A DNA stretch of 64,000 nucleotides from Clostridia bacterium (GCA_017467275.1 JAFTSN010000001.1:271700-335699), one strand, 5' to 3'; counted from the stretch's first letter, positions 1 to 9,321 are shown. Translations and numbers: made by a program. The notes: generated by a model not told the origin, from the sequence alone.

Positions 1-1
1 C

Positions 2-223
2 ACTTCCGTGAAAAAGAGCTCTATTATGTTCTACGTGAACGACTTAAGAGTTCAAAAAAGTAAGGAGCTTTTGGAAAAGACGGACTTCCCCGTGACGGAG
101 ATCGCCTATCTCGTCGGCTTTAATGATTCCAATTATTTCACGTCCATTTTTAAAAAATACACCTCTGTCACGCCGACGAAATACCGACGCCTCGTCAAGA
201 AATCGTCGAAAGGCGACTCATAA
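2..223 (+). CDS. AraC-family regulator, 3' end only
   Basis: C-terminal part of an AraC/XylS-type regulator whose start lies left of the window. The visible residues form most of the two-helix-turn-helix DNA-binding domain. The region around 'VTEIAYLVGFNDSNYF' is the second recognition helix and 'FKKYTSVTPTKYRR' is the family's C-terminal signature. The reading frame is open to the left edge, so the first ATG or GTG seen is internal. The last 29 bp overlap the convergent nucleoside hydrolase gene, an unusual tail-to-tail overlap. The effector-binding part is not visible, so target genes cannot be named. Confidence 0.85.
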   Translation, partial: TSVKKSSIMFYVNDLRVQKSKELLEKTDFPVTEIAYLVGFNDSNYFTSIFKKYTSVTPTKYRRLVKKSSKGDS

Positions 224-1130
224 AATCTGCCATCATCTCTTCGGCGGAAACGTAATCCGCGACATAAATCTCCGAACCGACTTTGGAATTTTTAAAATAC
301 CCCGTCGCGCTCAGATTGATGGTGAGTCCCTTTAAAACACCCTCCTCCAAAGCCACGAATATCCGTTGCTTTTTAAAATGCAGCACTTCGGGCTTTATGA
401 GCGCATACAACGCTAACGGATCGTGCAAGGTGATATCCGCCCCGCGCTTTTCGATCCACGTTTCAATCATTTTTTTTAGCTCGTTTCTCCAAGGAGAGCG
501 GGCTTTTTCTCCGCTCAAGCAAAGAAATTCCTTCTGACGGGCATTATTAAGACGAACCTGTCTCGTCACGTCCGTGCCCACGGCGTAGACGGGTATCCCC
601 GACTCAAACACCGTCTTTGCCGCAATAGGATCGCTCAAAATGTTCCATTCGTGGCGGCCGTTGAAATAATCGCCGCCCATCAGCACGATTTTCGGGATTT
701 TCTCCTTGAGCTCGGGATATTTTAAAATCACAGCCGCAATATTTGTCAAGGGTCCGATCGCAACGATCACTGTTTCGGGTTCTTGTGAAATTGTGCGAGC
801 GATGTAATCTAAAGCACTCTCGCCACCACAAAAATCCTCTTCATTATCCGCCTGAAACAACTCCGTTCCCGACATTGGAAGAAGAATGTCGCGCGCCCTT
901 TTTTCGTCCGTGAGCGGATTTTCTCTCCCCGCATAAACGGGGACGCTCTTTCCCACAAGAGCTAAAAGCTTTTTCACGTTTTTTGCACGCAAAACGGTGT
1001 CGCGCAAAACGGTTGTAATCCCAACGATTTCGAGCTCCTCGCTCGCCGCCGCCAAAAGGAGCGTCAATGCGTCGTCTACATCGTCGCCGAGATCGGTATC
1101 GATTAGAATTTTTGTTTTCTTTTCGTTCAT
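195..1130 (-). CDS. Inosine-uridine preferring nucleoside hydrolase family protein
   Basis: Cytosolic nucleoside hydrolase (IunH/Rih fold, 311 aa, normal length), predicted to cleave the N-glycosidic bond of ribonucleosides in salvage. The Ca2+/ribose-binding N-terminal motif is DTDLGDDVDDA at residues 11-21, the longer variant of DTDPGxDD. 'IVLMGGDYFNGRHEWN' lies mid-protein, and 'LHDPLALYAL' near residue 240 supplies the late Asp of the metal site. Base preference cannot be read from the sequence. A strong promoter lies just upstream at 1161-1190. The gene stands alone and its tail overlaps the AraC fragment by 29 bp. Confidence 0.88.
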   Translation of the reverse strand: MNEKKTKILIDTDLGDDVDDALTLLLAAASEELEIVGITTVLRDTVLRAKNVKKLLALVGKSVPVYAGRENPLTDEKRARDILLPMSGTELFQADNEEDFCGGESALDYIARTISQEPETVIVAIGPLTNIAAVILKYPELKEKIPKIVLMGGDYFNGRHEWNILSDPIAAKTVFESGIPVYAVGTDVTRQVRLNNARQKEFLCLSGEKARSPWRNELKKMIETWIEKRGADITLHDPLALYALIKPEVLHFKKQRIFVALEEGVLKGLTINLSATGYFKNSKVGSEIYVADYVSAEEMMADFMSRLSTIS

Positions 1131-1160
1131 GATTCTATCCTCGAAAGCTATTTTATAGCG

Positions 1161-1190
1161 ATTTTATCACAAAGCGTAAGCGTTTGTCAA
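1161..1190 (-). promoter_or_regulatory. Sigma-A promoter of the nucleoside hydrolase
   Basis: Read on the minus strand: -35 TTGACA (1190-1185), 18-bp spacer, -10 TAAAAT (1166-1161). The spacer holds an imperfect palindrome, AAAGCGTAAGCGTTT on the plus strand, resembling LacI/CcpA-type operators, so carbon-source control is possible but unproven. Between this promoter and the next one at 1355 the DNA is AT-rich and I see no gene. Confidence 0.7.
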
Positions 1191-1354
1191 TATTCCCGCA
1201 CACAAAAGACAAAAATTTCCTTGCAATACAGCACAAAAATCAAGATTTACCCCCTCCTCCAAGGAAAAATTATAGAATTTCTACAAAAAATAAAGCCTCT
1301 TATGCACAAATTTGAAAAAATTTCCTTTTTTTTGGATTTTTTTCGTTTTACCCC

Positions 1355-1383
1355 TTGAAATTTGTGAAAAAGTATAATATAAT
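1355..1383 (+). promoter_or_regulatory. Promoter of the EF-G-like gene
   Basis: TTGAAA (1355-1360), 17 bp, TATAAT (1378-1383). Transcription should begin near 1390, so coding cannot start at the TTG at 1355, which is itself the -35 box. This supports the ATG at 1439 as the start. Confidence 0.8.
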
Positions 1384-1438
1384 GGTTATAGTTATCAATC
1401 CCGATAGCACTATACGATTTTTAAGGGAGATCATGATT

Positions 1439-3502
1439 ATGAACATTACAGGTGAAAACATCCGCAACATTGCGGTCATCGGGCACAGCGGTGAGGGTAA
1501 AACCTCCCTTTGCGAAGCGATGCTTTTCAACGGCGGCGCGACCGACCGTCTCGGCAAGGTTGCCGACGGCACTTCCACGCTTGATTTCGACGAGCTCGAA
1601 AAGGCGAGGAAAATGTCTATCAACCTTGCCGTTTCTCATTTAATGTGGAAAGGCGTGAAGATTAATCTTCTCGACTTGCCCGGCTTCTACGACTTCGAGG
1701 GCGAACGCCACGAAGGCTTAAGAGCGGCGGGCGGTGCGCTTCTTGTTATCGGCGCAAATGGCGTCCTCCCCATCGGCGCAGAGAGTGTCGTGGACTTCTG
1801 CTTGAAGCTCGGCAAACCGCTCATTATCTTTATCAATGGTATGGACAAGGAAAACGCCGACTATCTCGGCACGGTGCAGGCGCTCCGCAATAAATATGCA
1901 GGCAAGCTTGCCCCCATTCAAATCCCTATCATCGAAAACGGCAAGATGCAGGGCTACGTCAACGCCCTGAACGAAAAGGCATATCTCTTCAAGGAAAGCG
2001 GTCCGCAGGAAATCCCCATTCCCGAGGAACTCCTCGATCAGACCAAGACCATGCAGGAAAGCCTCATGGAAACGGCGGCGGAGAACGACGAGGTGCTTCT
2101 TGACAAATATTTCGAGAGCGGCGAGCTGACCCGCGAAGAGACCATTCACGGTATCCGTATCGGTATTGCGAGCGTGAACACCATTCCCGTCATGGCGGGC
2201 AGCGCGCTTCAAAACCGCGGCGTAATTAACCTGTTAAACGAGATCGTCACGTACATGCCCCAGGCAAACGAGCGTGTGAACACGCTTGCAGACGATCTTA
2301 CCGCCGATAAGGTCGTGAACGTTCTCCCCGACGCAGACGCGCCGTTTGCGGCACAGGTCTTTAAGACGGCAATCGACCCCTATTCGGGCAAAACCACCTA
2401 TTTGAAAATTTTCCGCGGCACGTTAAAGAGCGGTACGACCGTCTGGAACGCCAACAAAGGCGAGGAAGAAAGAATCGGTCAGGTCTACGTTTTGCGCGGT
2501 AAAAAAACGGAACCCGTCAGCGAGCTTTCGGCTGGCGATATCGGAGCGGTCGCCAAGCTCGGGATCACCGAAACAGGCGACACCCTCTGTGCGCCAGAAG
2601 CTAAGATCAAATTCCCGCCCATTCACTTCCCCAAGCCCACCCTCTTTATGGCGGTCGGCGCAGAGAAGAAGGGCGAGGAGGATAAGGTGTTCGCGTCCTT
2701 GAATAAGCTCTCTGAAGAGGACTATACTTTCACGGTTGAAAAGAATCTTGAAACGGGCGAAATTCTCATCGGCGGTCAGGGCGAAACGCAGATTGAATTG
2801 CTTGTCAAGCGCGCCAAGCTTCGATATGGCGTAGATATCCGCTTGACCGATCCCAAGATCGCCTATCGCGAGACCATTCGCGCCAAGACGGAAGCGGAGG
2901 GCAAGCATAAGAAGCAGACGGGCGGCAAGGGTCAGTACGGTCACTGTAAGATCCGCTTCGAGCCCTGCGAGGAAGAATTTGTGTTTGAAGAAGAGGTTGT
3001 TGGCGGCGCGGTACCCAAGTCCTATTTCCCCGCCGTGGAAAAGGGGCTTAGGGAATGTTTGCCCAACGGTCCCCTTGCAGGCTATCCCGTGACGGGTCTC
3101 AAAGCCGTTCTCTACGACGGCAGCTATCACGACGTGGACAGCTCGGAAATGGCGTTCAAATTGGCGGCAGCTCTCGCCTTTAAAGAGGGCCTTAAAAATG
3201 CAAAGCCCGTTCTCCTCGAACCCATCTACCGTTTGAAGATCGCCGTACCTGAAAGCTATTTGGGCGACGTCATGGGCGACGTGAATAAGCGCCGCGGCCG
3301 TATCATGGGTACGACCACGGAGGGAGACGTCACAATCGTCACCGCGGAGATTCCGCAAGCGGAAATCCTCAAATATACGACGGAGCTCCGTTCGCTCACC
3401 CGCGGAAGCGGCAAATTCGTTTCTGAATTTATCGGCTACGAAGAAGCGCCTTTACAGGTCGCGGAAAAGGTTGCGGCAGAAGCGGCAGCCAAAAAAGAAT
3501 AA
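1439..3502 (+). CDS. EF-G-like translational GTPase (FusA2 type)
   Basis: 687-aa GTPase with the five-domain EF-G layout. It belongs to the divergent EF-G-like (FusA2) group rather than canonical EF-G. Visible G motifs: P-loop GHSGEGKT (15-22) where EF-G has AHIDAGKT; DLPG (79-82) for DTPG; NGMD (133-136) for NKMD, a change in the base-specificity motif. The C-terminal half retains EF-G domain IV/V features, including 'TGGKGQYGH' and 'GDVMGDVNKRRGRIMG'. Start chosen at 1439 because AAGGGAGA lies 8 nt upstream and the promoter lies between here and any earlier start. The family role is unclear; ribosome rescue, recycling or a regulatory function are all possible. A terminator follows. Confidence 0.85.
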   Translation: MNITGENIRNIAVIGHSGEGKTSLCEAMLFNGGATDRLGKVADGTSTLDFDELEKARKMSINLAVSHLMWKGVKINLLDLPGFYDFEGERHEGLRAAGGALLVIGANGVLPIGAESVVDFCLKLGKPLIIFINGMDKENADYLGTVQALRNKYAGKLAPIQIPIIENGKMQGYVNALNEKAYLFKESGPQEIPIPEELLDQTKTMQESLMETAAENDEVLLDKYFESGELTREETIHGIRIGIASVNTIPVMAGSALQNRGVINLLNEIVTYMPQANERVNTLADDLTADKVVNVLPDADAPFAAQVFKTAIDPYSGKTTYLKIFRGTLKSGTTVWNANKGEEERIGQVYVLRGKKTEPVSELSAGDIGAVAKLGITETGDTLCAPEAKIKFPPIHFPKPTLFMAVGAEKKGEEDKVFASLNKLSEEDYTFTVEKNLETGEILIGGQGETQIELLVKRAKLRYGVDIRLTDPKIAYRETIRAKTEAEGKHKKQTGGKGQYGHCKIRFEPCEEEFVFEEEVVGGAVPKSYFPAVEKGLRECLPNGPLAGYPVTGLKAVLYDGSYHDVDSSEMAFKLAAALAFKEGLKNAKPVLLEPIYRLKIAVPESYLGDVMGDVNKRRGRIMGTTTEGDVTIVTAEIPQAEILKYTTELRSLTRGSGKFVSEFIGYEEAPLQVAEKVAAEAAAKKE

Positions 3503-3523
3503 CTCCTATTTTTCCTCCTTATT

Positions 3524-3550
3524 ACCCCTCCCGTTTTCGGGAGGGGTTTC
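3524..3550 (+). terminator. Rho-independent terminator of the EF-G-like gene
   Basis: 9-bp GC-rich stem ACCCCTCCC/GGGAGGGGT (3524-3532, 3539-3547), 6-nt loop, followed by T-rich sequence. Confidence 0.8.
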
Positions 3551-3615
3551 GTTTGCCCACTTTCTTGCATAACCGTAAAAAAACTGCTCATACTGTGTCT
3601 CGGAGGGAAAGAACC

Positions 3616-3837
3616 ATGAGAATTATCAATATCATCTCTTATATTCTCGTTCTGCTCGGCGCGTTGAATTGGGGCCTTTTTGGCTTCTTCGGCTTCAACC
3701 TCGTTTCTTACGTGTTCGCGGGCGCGAGAAGCGCGGGTTCGGTGATCGTCTACACCTTGATCGCTCTTGCGGCTATCTGGCTGATCATTTCGCCGTTTAT
3801 CACGCGCGGCAGACTCGTCATGGGCGAGGAGGACTAA
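3616..3837 (+). CDS. DUF378 small membrane protein
   Basis: 73-aa protein with two predicted membrane helices separated by a short loop. It matches the DUF378 (YuzA-like) family, including the 'ALNWGLFGFFGFNLV' signature around residues 18-32. Start set at 3616 because GGAGGGA lies 8 nt upstream; earlier in-frame codons precede this site. It is probably monocistronic, between the terminators at 3524 and 3851. The family's function is unknown. Confidence 0.8.
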   Translation: MRIINIISYILVLLGALNWGLFGFFGFNLVSYVFAGARSAGSVIVYTLIALAAIWLIISPFITRGRLVMGEED

Positions 3838-3850
3838 CCGTCCTTTGCAC

Positions 3851-3898
3851 AAAAAAATACGGGCTACCTTTTCGGGTAGTCCGTATTTTTTATTTTTT
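3851..3898. terminator. Bidirectional terminator between the DUF378 gene and valS
   Basis: 12-bp stem (3857-3868 with 3875-3886) flanked by A-tract and T-tract, so it can act for both convergent genes. Its right edge touches the valS stop codon. Confidence 0.8.
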
Positions 3899-6533
3899 AA
3901 AGCTCCTTAAGCTGCGCAAGGCATTTTTCTTTCATGGCACGGTATTTATTCACCTTTTCCCGCTCGTCGTCAACAAGCTTTTTCGGCGCTTTGTTCACGA
4001 AGTTTTCGTTGGCAAGCTTGCCCTCGGCACGGGCGATCTCGCCGTCTAACCGCTCAAGCTCGGCAGTCAACCTAGCCTTTTCCTTTTCAATGTCGACAAG
4101 CTCGCCCAAAGGCACGTAGATCTGTGCAATCTCGGTGACCTGCGAAACCGTCTTTTCGCCCGCGTCCGCCGCACTGTCCACAAACTGAACGCGGCTCACG
4201 CCCGCAAGGCGCATCACGCAATCCTTGTTGAGTTGAATCAACCGCTTACTCTCGGTCACTACAAACAACTCCACCTTTTTTGCAGGCGGGCAATCCACCG
4301 CCTTTTTCATGGCGCGGACTGCCTTAATGATCTCCATAACGCCCTCGAACGCCTTGGCTTCCTTTTTATAGGACATTTTGGAATTGTATCTCGGGAAAGA
4401 CGCCGTCATGATACTGCCGCGCTTCTTCACGCCCGCCGTGAGCGGAAGATTTGCATAAATTTCCTCCGTAACGAACGGAATAAACGGATGCAACAGCTTC
4501 AACGCATTTTCAAGCACAAAGCACAGCACCGCAAGCGCGCTTTGCTTTTTATCCTCGTCCTCGCCGTAGAGCGCGGGCTTGGAAAGCTCGATATACCAAT
4601 CGCAGAAATCGTCCCAGACAAAGCTCATGGCAAGATCGCTCGCCACACCGAGCTCGTACTTATTGAGGTTGGTCGTCACCTCGCGGATACAGTTTTCAAG
4701 ATGGGAAATGATCCATTTATCCGCAGGAGACAATTTCACGCTTTCAATCGCAGGGATCTTATTCCCCTCCGCGTTCATAAACACAAAACGGGAGGCATTC
4801 CAAAGCTTGTTTATAAAGTTCCTCGAAGCTTCCACTTTTGCGTCCGAATATCTCGTGTCGTTCCCCGGCGCAACGCCCGTCAAAAGAGACAAACGCAAGG
4901 AGTCGGCACCGTATTTTTCGATGACGACCAAAGGATCGATTCCGTTTCCGAGCGATTTACTCATTTTTCTGCCCTGCTCGTCTCGGACGATGCCGTGAAT
5001 GAGGACGTCGTGGAAAGGCACTTTCCCCGTATGCTCGATGCCCGAGAAAATCATACGCGACACCCAGAAGAAAATGATGTCATAGCCCGTCACAAGCACG
5101 TCGGTGGGATAGAAATATTTATAGTCCGCCGTCTCCTCGGGATAGCCCAAGGTCGAGAAAGGCCAAAGCGCCGACGAGAACCACGTGTCCAAAACGTCCT
5201 CGTCCTGCGTAAGATTCTTGCTTCCGCAATCGGGGCATTCCGTCGGATCCTCTTTCGTGCAGACGACCTTTCCGCAATCAGCGCAATACCAAACGGGAAT
5301 CCGATGTCCCCACCAAAGCTGACGGGAAATACACCAATCACGGACGTTCTCCATCCAATTATAATAAATTTTCGAGAAGCGTTCGGGCACAAACTTCACA
5401 CGGTTTTTCATGACCGCATTGATCGCAGGGCGGGCAAGCGGCTCCATCTTGACGAACCACTGCTTGGAAACGATCGGCTCAACCGTCGAATGACAGCGAT
5501 AGCAATGCCCGACGTTATGCACATGCGGCTCGATTTTCACAAGCACGCCCTGTTCCTTTAAATCGGCGATAATCTTCTTTCTCGCCTCATATCTATCGAG
5601 TCCCGCATATGCACCCGCCTTATCGTTCATTGTTCCGTCGTCGTTCATGACGCGAAGCACTTCCAAACGGTGTCTTTTCCCGACCTCGAAGTCGTTGGGA
5701 TCGTGCGCGGGCGTAATTTTAACGCAACCCGTACCGAATTCCTTATCCACGTAAGCGTCTGCCACCACGGGGATTTCCCGATCGGTTAAGGGCAATTTGA
5801 GCGTTTTGCCGACGAGATGGGTATACCGCTCGTCCTCGGGATTGACGGCAACGGCAGTGTCGCCGAGCATGGTCTCGGGGCGGGTGGTCGCCACGGTAAC
5901 CCCCTCGCTCCCGTCCGCAGCGGGATATTTAAGATGCCAGAAGGAGCCCGCCTCCTCTGCGTACTCCACCTCCGCGTCCGATAACGCCGTCTTACAGCAA
6001 GGGCACCAGTTGATAATGCGGTCGCCCTGATAAATCAATCCTTTATTATAGAGGTTGACGAACACCTCACGGACTGCTTTCGAGCATTTTTCGTCCATAG
6101 TGAACGCCTGACGGGACCAATCGCAGGAAGTACCCATCTTGCGCTGTTGAAGCATAATGCGGTTGCCGTACTGCTCTTTCCACGCCCAAGCGCGTTTTAA
6201 AAAGCCGTCTCTGCCGAGATCTGCTTTGGTGACGCCCTCTTCTTTCATTTTTTCGACGATTTTCACCTCCGTCGCAATCGAAGCGTGATCGCAACCGGGC
6301 AACCAAAGCGCGGCATAGCCCTGCATACGCTTAAAGCGAATGAGCGTATCCTGCAAGGTGGCGTCCATGGCGTGTCCCATATGAAGTTGACCCGTGATAT
6401 TTGGCGGCGGCATCATAATGGTGAACGGCACCTTATTCTCGTCCACCTCCGCACGGAAAGCGCCGCTCTTTTCCCAGTCGGCGTAAATTCTGTCCTCAAA
6501 GTCTTTCGGGTTATACGTCTTTTGCATATCCAT
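3897..6533 (-). CDS. valS: Valyl-tRNA synthetase
   Basis: Class I aminoacyl-tRNA synthetase charging tRNA-Val, 878 aa, full length. Seen: the HIGH-type motif as HMGH (in '[10 protein letters not shown]'), the KMSKS motif ('[11 protein letters not shown]'), an editing domain in between ('[17 protein letters not shown]'), Cys4 zinc-type clusters ('CADCGK', 'CPDCGS'), and a C-terminal coiled coil rich in Lys/Glu typical of ValRS. Start chosen at 6533 (MDMQKTYNP) because AGGACGG lies 8 nt upstream; an ATG six codons earlier overlaps that site. The 5' leader is short, with no room for a T-box, which is notable for a clostridial synthetase. Confidence 0.97.
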   Translation of the reverse strand: MDMQKTYNPKDFEDRIYADWEKSGAFRAEVDENKVPFTIMMPPPNITGQLHMGHAMDATLQDTLIRFKRMQGYAALWLPGCDHASIATEVKIVEKMKEEGVTKADLGRDGFLKRAWAWKEQYGNRIMLQQRKMGTSCDWSRQAFTMDEKCSKAVREVFVNLYNKGLIYQGDRIINWCPCCKTALSDAEVEYAEEAGSFWHLKYPAADGSEGVTVATTRPETMLGDTAVAVNPEDERYTHLVGKTLKLPLTDREIPVVADAYVDKEFGTGCVKITPAHDPNDFEVGKRHRLEVLRVMNDDGTMNDKAGAYAGLDRYEARKKIIADLKEQGVLVKIEPHVHNVGHCYRCHSTVEPIVSKQWFVKMEPLARPAINAVMKNRVKFVPERFSKIYYNWMENVRDWCISRQLWWGHRIPVWYCADCGKVVCTKEDPTECPDCGSKNLTQDEDVLDTWFSSALWPFSTLGYPEETADYKYFYPTDVLVTGYDIIFFWVSRMIFSGIEHTGKVPFHDVLIHGIVRDEQGRKMSKSLGNGIDPLVVIEKYGADSLRLSLLTGVAPGNDTRYSDAKVEASRNFINKLWNASRFVFMNAEGNKIPAIESVKLSPADKWIISHLENCIREVTTNLNKYELGVASDLAMSFVWDDFCDWYIELSKPALYGEDEDKKQSALAVLCFVLENALKLLHPFIPFVTEEIYANLPLTAGVKKRGSIMTASFPRYNSKMSYKKEAKAFEGVMEIIKAVRAMKKAVDCPPAKKVELFVVTESKRLIQLNKDCVMRLAGVSRVQFVDSAADAGEKTVSQVTEIAQIYVPLGELVDIEKEKARLTAELERLDGEIARAEGKLANENFVNKAPKKLVDDEREKVNKYRAMKEKCLAQLKEL

Positions 6534-6591
6534 AGTTTTTTCCGTCCTCATTTCGGAATTTTTTATACTTTTTTAAACGCGATACTTTTCC

Positions 6592-6620
6592 ATTATACCC
6601 CTTTTTTTGTGCGTTGTCAA
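6592..6620 (-). promoter_or_regulatory. valS promoter
   Basis: Near-consensus on the minus strand: TTGACA (6620-6615), 17 bp, TATAAT (6597-6592). Its -35 box overlaps that of the divergent importer promoter. Confidence 0.85.
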
Positions 6621-6643
6621 TTATTAACGGCTCGACATATAAT
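6614..6643 (+). promoter_or_regulatory. Promoter of the NitT/TauT-type importer
   Basis: TTGTCA (6614-6619), 18 bp, TATAAT (6638-6643). A 6-bp stem (6662-6667 with 6674-6679) sits in the short leader just before the AAGGAG ribosome-binding site. Confidence 0.7.
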
Positions 6644-6695
6644 ATATTATTCTGAATTTTCATCTATTTTTCGATAGATTTTAAGGAGTTTTACC

Positions 6696-7703
6696 ATGAA
6701 AAAGTTCCCTCTTATCGCACTTTCCCTCTGTTTTGCTCTACTTCCCCTCTCCGCTTGTAAAAAAGAGGACGGGGACGGACTCAAAACCGTGAAAATCAAT
6801 GAAGTGACCCACACAATATTCTACGCGCCCTTATATCTTGCCGATTCCCTCGGCTATTTTAAGGACGAAGGCTTAAAAATTGAGCTTACCAACGGCGGCG
6901 GTGCCGACAACGTTATGGCGGCGGTGCTCTCGGGCGACGCGGACATCGGTTTCTGCGGTCCCGAAGCCGCGCTTTACGTTGCAATCGGCGGCTCCTCCGA
7001 CGTGCCTGAGGTGTTCGGACAGCTCACCAAGCGCGACGGCTCTTTCCTTGTTTCGAGAAAGGACGAACCCGACTTTAAATGGACGGACTTAAAAGGCTCG
7101 GAGATCCTCGCAGGCAGAAAGGGCGGCGTTCCCGCCATGACTTTTGAATATGTACTTAACAACAATAATCTTTTCGACAAGACCGATCTGACCCTCAATT
7201 TCGACGTTGCGTTCAACCTTATGACGAGCGCGTTCGAGGCGGGCACTGCCGACTATTGCACCATGTTTGAGCCCGTTGCCAGCGAATATGAAGCGGCGGG
7301 CAAAGGCTACGTCGTCGCCTCGGTGGGCGAAGCTTCGGGCGAGGTGCCGTACACCTGCTTTATGGCGAAGCGCTCGTGGCTGAAAAAGCACGGCGAAAAA
7401 GCGGACGGTCTCCTTCGCGCCGTGACGAAAGCGATCAAATATATCAACGATCACTCTGCCGATACGGTTGCGCCTTATCTCACGGCATATTTCGAGTCCA
7501 CCTCCGTCCAATCCCTCGCGACCGCCGTCCAAAGCTATAAGGGCATCGACGCATGGGTCACAAACATGGCGATGACCGAGGATAGCTTCTCACGCCTGCA
7601 GGATATCATTGACAACGCGGGCGAGCTTGAACGCCGCGTCGGCTTTAATGAGCTCATCGAAACCACGCGCGCGCAAAACGCCTATAACGCCGTATACGGA
7701 TAA
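6696..7703 (+). CDS. ABC importer substrate-binding lipoprotein (NMT1/SsuA-like)
   Basis: 335-aa lipoprotein with an N-terminal signal and lipobox LSAC (Cys21), anchoring it outside the membrane. It belongs to the NitT/TauT/ThiY group. The N-terminal lobe shows 'TIFYAPLYLADSLGYF' and 'NGGGADNVMAAVLSG', typical of sulfonate-, nitrate- and thiamine-precursor-binding proteins. The CCCFC motif of HMP-binding Thi5-like proteins is absent and no TPP riboswitch precedes it, so the ligand is open. The ATPase and permease follow in the same direction, separated by a strong hairpin. Confidence 0.88.
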   Translation: MKKFPLIALSLCFALLPLSACKKEDGDGLKTVKINEVTHTIFYAPLYLADSLGYFKDEGLKIELTNGGGADNVMAAVLSGDADIGFCGPEAALYVAIGGSSDVPEVFGQLTKRDGSFLVSRKDEPDFKWTDLKGSEILAGRKGGVPAMTFEYVLNNNNLFDKTDLTLNFDVAFNLMTSAFEAGTADYCTMFEPVASEYEAAGKGYVVASVGEASGEVPYTCFMAKRSWLKKHGEKADGLLRAVTKAIKYINDHSADTVAPYLTAYFESTSVQSLATAVQSYKGIDAWVTNMAMTEDSFSRLQDIIDNAGELERRVGFNELIETTRAQNAYNAVYG

Positions 7704-7721
7704 CACACTATACCCAAAATC

Positions 7722-7752
7722 CATCTCATACCTGCCATACAGGTATGAGATG
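7722..7752 (+). repeat. Perfect 13-bp hairpin between importer genes
   Basis: CATCTCATACCTG (7722-7734), 5-nt loop, CAGGTATGAGATG (7740-7752). There is no T-run, so it is not a typical terminator. It probably protects the 3' end of the binding-protein mRNA, giving more binding protein than ATPase. Confidence 0.7.
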
Positions 7753-7780
7753 AACGGATTTTTAACGAAGGTCAATACTT

Positions 7781-8515
7781 ATGAAAGAAGTTTTACGATT
7801 TGAAAACGTTTGTATGAACTATCACACGCGCCAAGGAGAAACCGTCGCCGTAAAGGATCTAAATTTTTCCGTCTCCGAGGGGGAATTCGTGGCAATCATC
7901 GGTCCCTCGGGCTGCGGAAAAACCACGGTCTTATCCCTCGCCGCAGGGCTCTTAAAACCCACCCACGGAAAGGTTGAGTCATTCGGCGCTTCTTTTGGTT
8001 ATATGCTGCAAAAAGACGAGCTCTTTCCTTGGCGTACTATTGAAAAAAATATCTGTTTGCCCCTCGAGATCAAGCGGATCAACACCCCCGAAAACCGCGC
8101 TCGCGCCTTTGCCCTCGCGGAAAAATACGGCTTAAAGGACTTTCTCAAAAGCTATCCTTCTTCGCTCTCGGGCGGTATGCGTCAACGCGCCGCTCTTATC
8201 CGCACGCTCGCAATCGACCCCGATCTTCTCTTACTCGACGAGCCCTTTTCCGCGCTCGATTATCAGACGCGGCTCAACGTCTGCGACGACGTGTATAAGA
8301 TCATTCGCAGCGAGAAAAAAACGGCGCTTCTCATCACGCACGACATAAGCGAGGCGGTCTCCGTCGCCGACAAAATCTTCGTCCTTACCAAACGCCCTGC
8401 GAGCCTCTTAAGCGCGCACACCCTCGACTTCCCCGACGGAGAGCCGTTAAAAAGGCGGGAAAACAAGCTGTTTTCCCATTGGTTTGAACGCTTATGGAAG
8501 GAGTTAAACGCATGA
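7781..8515 (+). CDS. ABC importer ATPase (SsuB/TauB-like)
   Basis: 244-aa cytoplasmic ATPase of the NitT/TauT importer family. Walker A GPSGCGKT (41-48), Q-loop 'MLQKDELFPWRT', signature LSGGMRQR, Walker B LLLLDEPFSALD and the switch His in 'LITHDI' are all intact. Its TGA overlaps the permease ATG (ATGA), so the two are translationally coupled. Confidence 0.92.
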   Translation: MKEVLRFENVCMNYHTRQGETVAVKDLNFSVSEGEFVAIIGPSGCGKTTVLSLAAGLLKPTHGKVESFGASFGYMLQKDELFPWRTIEKNICLPLEIKRINTPENRARAFALAEKYGLKDFLKSYPSSLSGGMRQRAALIRTLAIDPDLLLLDEPFSALDYQTRLNVCDDVYKIIRSEKKTALLITHDISEAVSVADKIFVLTKRPASLLSAHTLDFPDGEPLKRRENKLFSHWFERLWKELNA

Positions 8516-9321
8516 AAAACAAGACCGTCTATTCCCAAGAACATCTTTTGTATCTCAAAAAAACAAAGCGCAGGAATCTTTTCGTGTTCCTCGCCCGATT
8601 TGCCGTTTTTGGTCTGCTTCTCGCCGTCTGGGAGCTTGCGGCGAGCCTCGAATGGGTCAACCCGTTCATTACGAGCTCCCCCTCGAGAATCGGAAAAACG
8701 CTCGCCGACCTCTACAAAAGCGGCAGTCTTTTCCACCACGTTGGAATCACGCTCGGTGAAACCCTCTTGGGCTTCTTTATTGCGGTTGCCGCGGGATATC
8801 TTATCGCGCTACTCTTATGGTGGAGCGAAATTTTCCGCCGCGTCTCCGAGCCCTACTTTGTTATTTTAAATGCCCTGCCCAAAATCGCGCTCGGCCCGCT
8901 GATCATTATTTGGTTTGGCACGGGCAGTAAGGCGATCGTGTCCATGACCGTCCTCGTCGGGCTGATCGTTGCCATTCTTAATATGCTCGGCGGCTTTATG
9001 GCGACGGACGAAAACAAGCTTCTTCTTTTAAAATCCATGGGCGCAAGCAAATTACAAATTCTTTTAAAGCTCGTCGTGCCCTCCTCCCTGCCTGCACTCA
9101 TTTCCATGCTCAAGATCAGCGTGGGTATGGCTTGGATCGGCTCGATCATGGGCGAATACATTGTCTCAAAAGCGGGAATCGGGTATCTGATCGTCTACGG
9201 CGGTCAGGTGTTCAAGCTCGATCTCGTTATGGCTTCGGTGTTCGTTTTATGCGTGCTCGCGGCAGGCATGTACGCAATCGTCGCACTGATCGAGAAGCTC
9301 GTTATCAAAAACGAAAAGTAA
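8512..9321 (+). CDS. ABC importer permease (SsuC/TauC-like)
   Basis: Membrane subunit, 269 aa, with about six hydrophobic helices and the EAA-type loop 'LLKSMGASKLQILLKLVVPSSLP', which docks to the ATPase. Start 8512 is preferred over the ATG at 8494 because the AAGGAG at 8497-8502 lies between them and the ATGA overlap with the upstream gene is typical. It ends a three-gene importer operon followed by a terminator. Confidence 0.9.
   Translation: MKNKTVYSQEHLLYLKKTKRRNLFVFLARFAVFGLLLAVWELAASLEWVNPFITSSPSRIGKTLADLYKSGSLFHHVGITLGETLLGFFIAVAAGYLIALLLWWSEIFRRVSEPYFVILNALPKIALGPLIIIWFGTGSKAIVSMTVLVGLIVAILNMLGGFMATDENKLLLLKSMGASKLQILLKLVVPSSLPALISMLKISVGMAWIGSIMGEYIVSKAGIGYLIVYGGQVFKLDLVMASVFVLCVLAAGMYAIVALIEKLVIKNEK

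Noticed and set aside
2423-3358. 311-codon frame antisense to the EF-G-like gene
   Set aside because: No recognisable motif and no ribosome-binding site; the EF-G-like frame explains the region.
4233-5561. Long open frame (442 codons) antisense to valS
   Set aside because: Product is Arg/His-rich with no domain, and it lies wholly inside the well-supported valS gene; it is a composition shadow.
6534-6691. T-box riboswitch before valS
   Set aside because: The transcript leader from the mapped promoter is too short for T-box stems and the specifier/antiterminator sequence is not seen.
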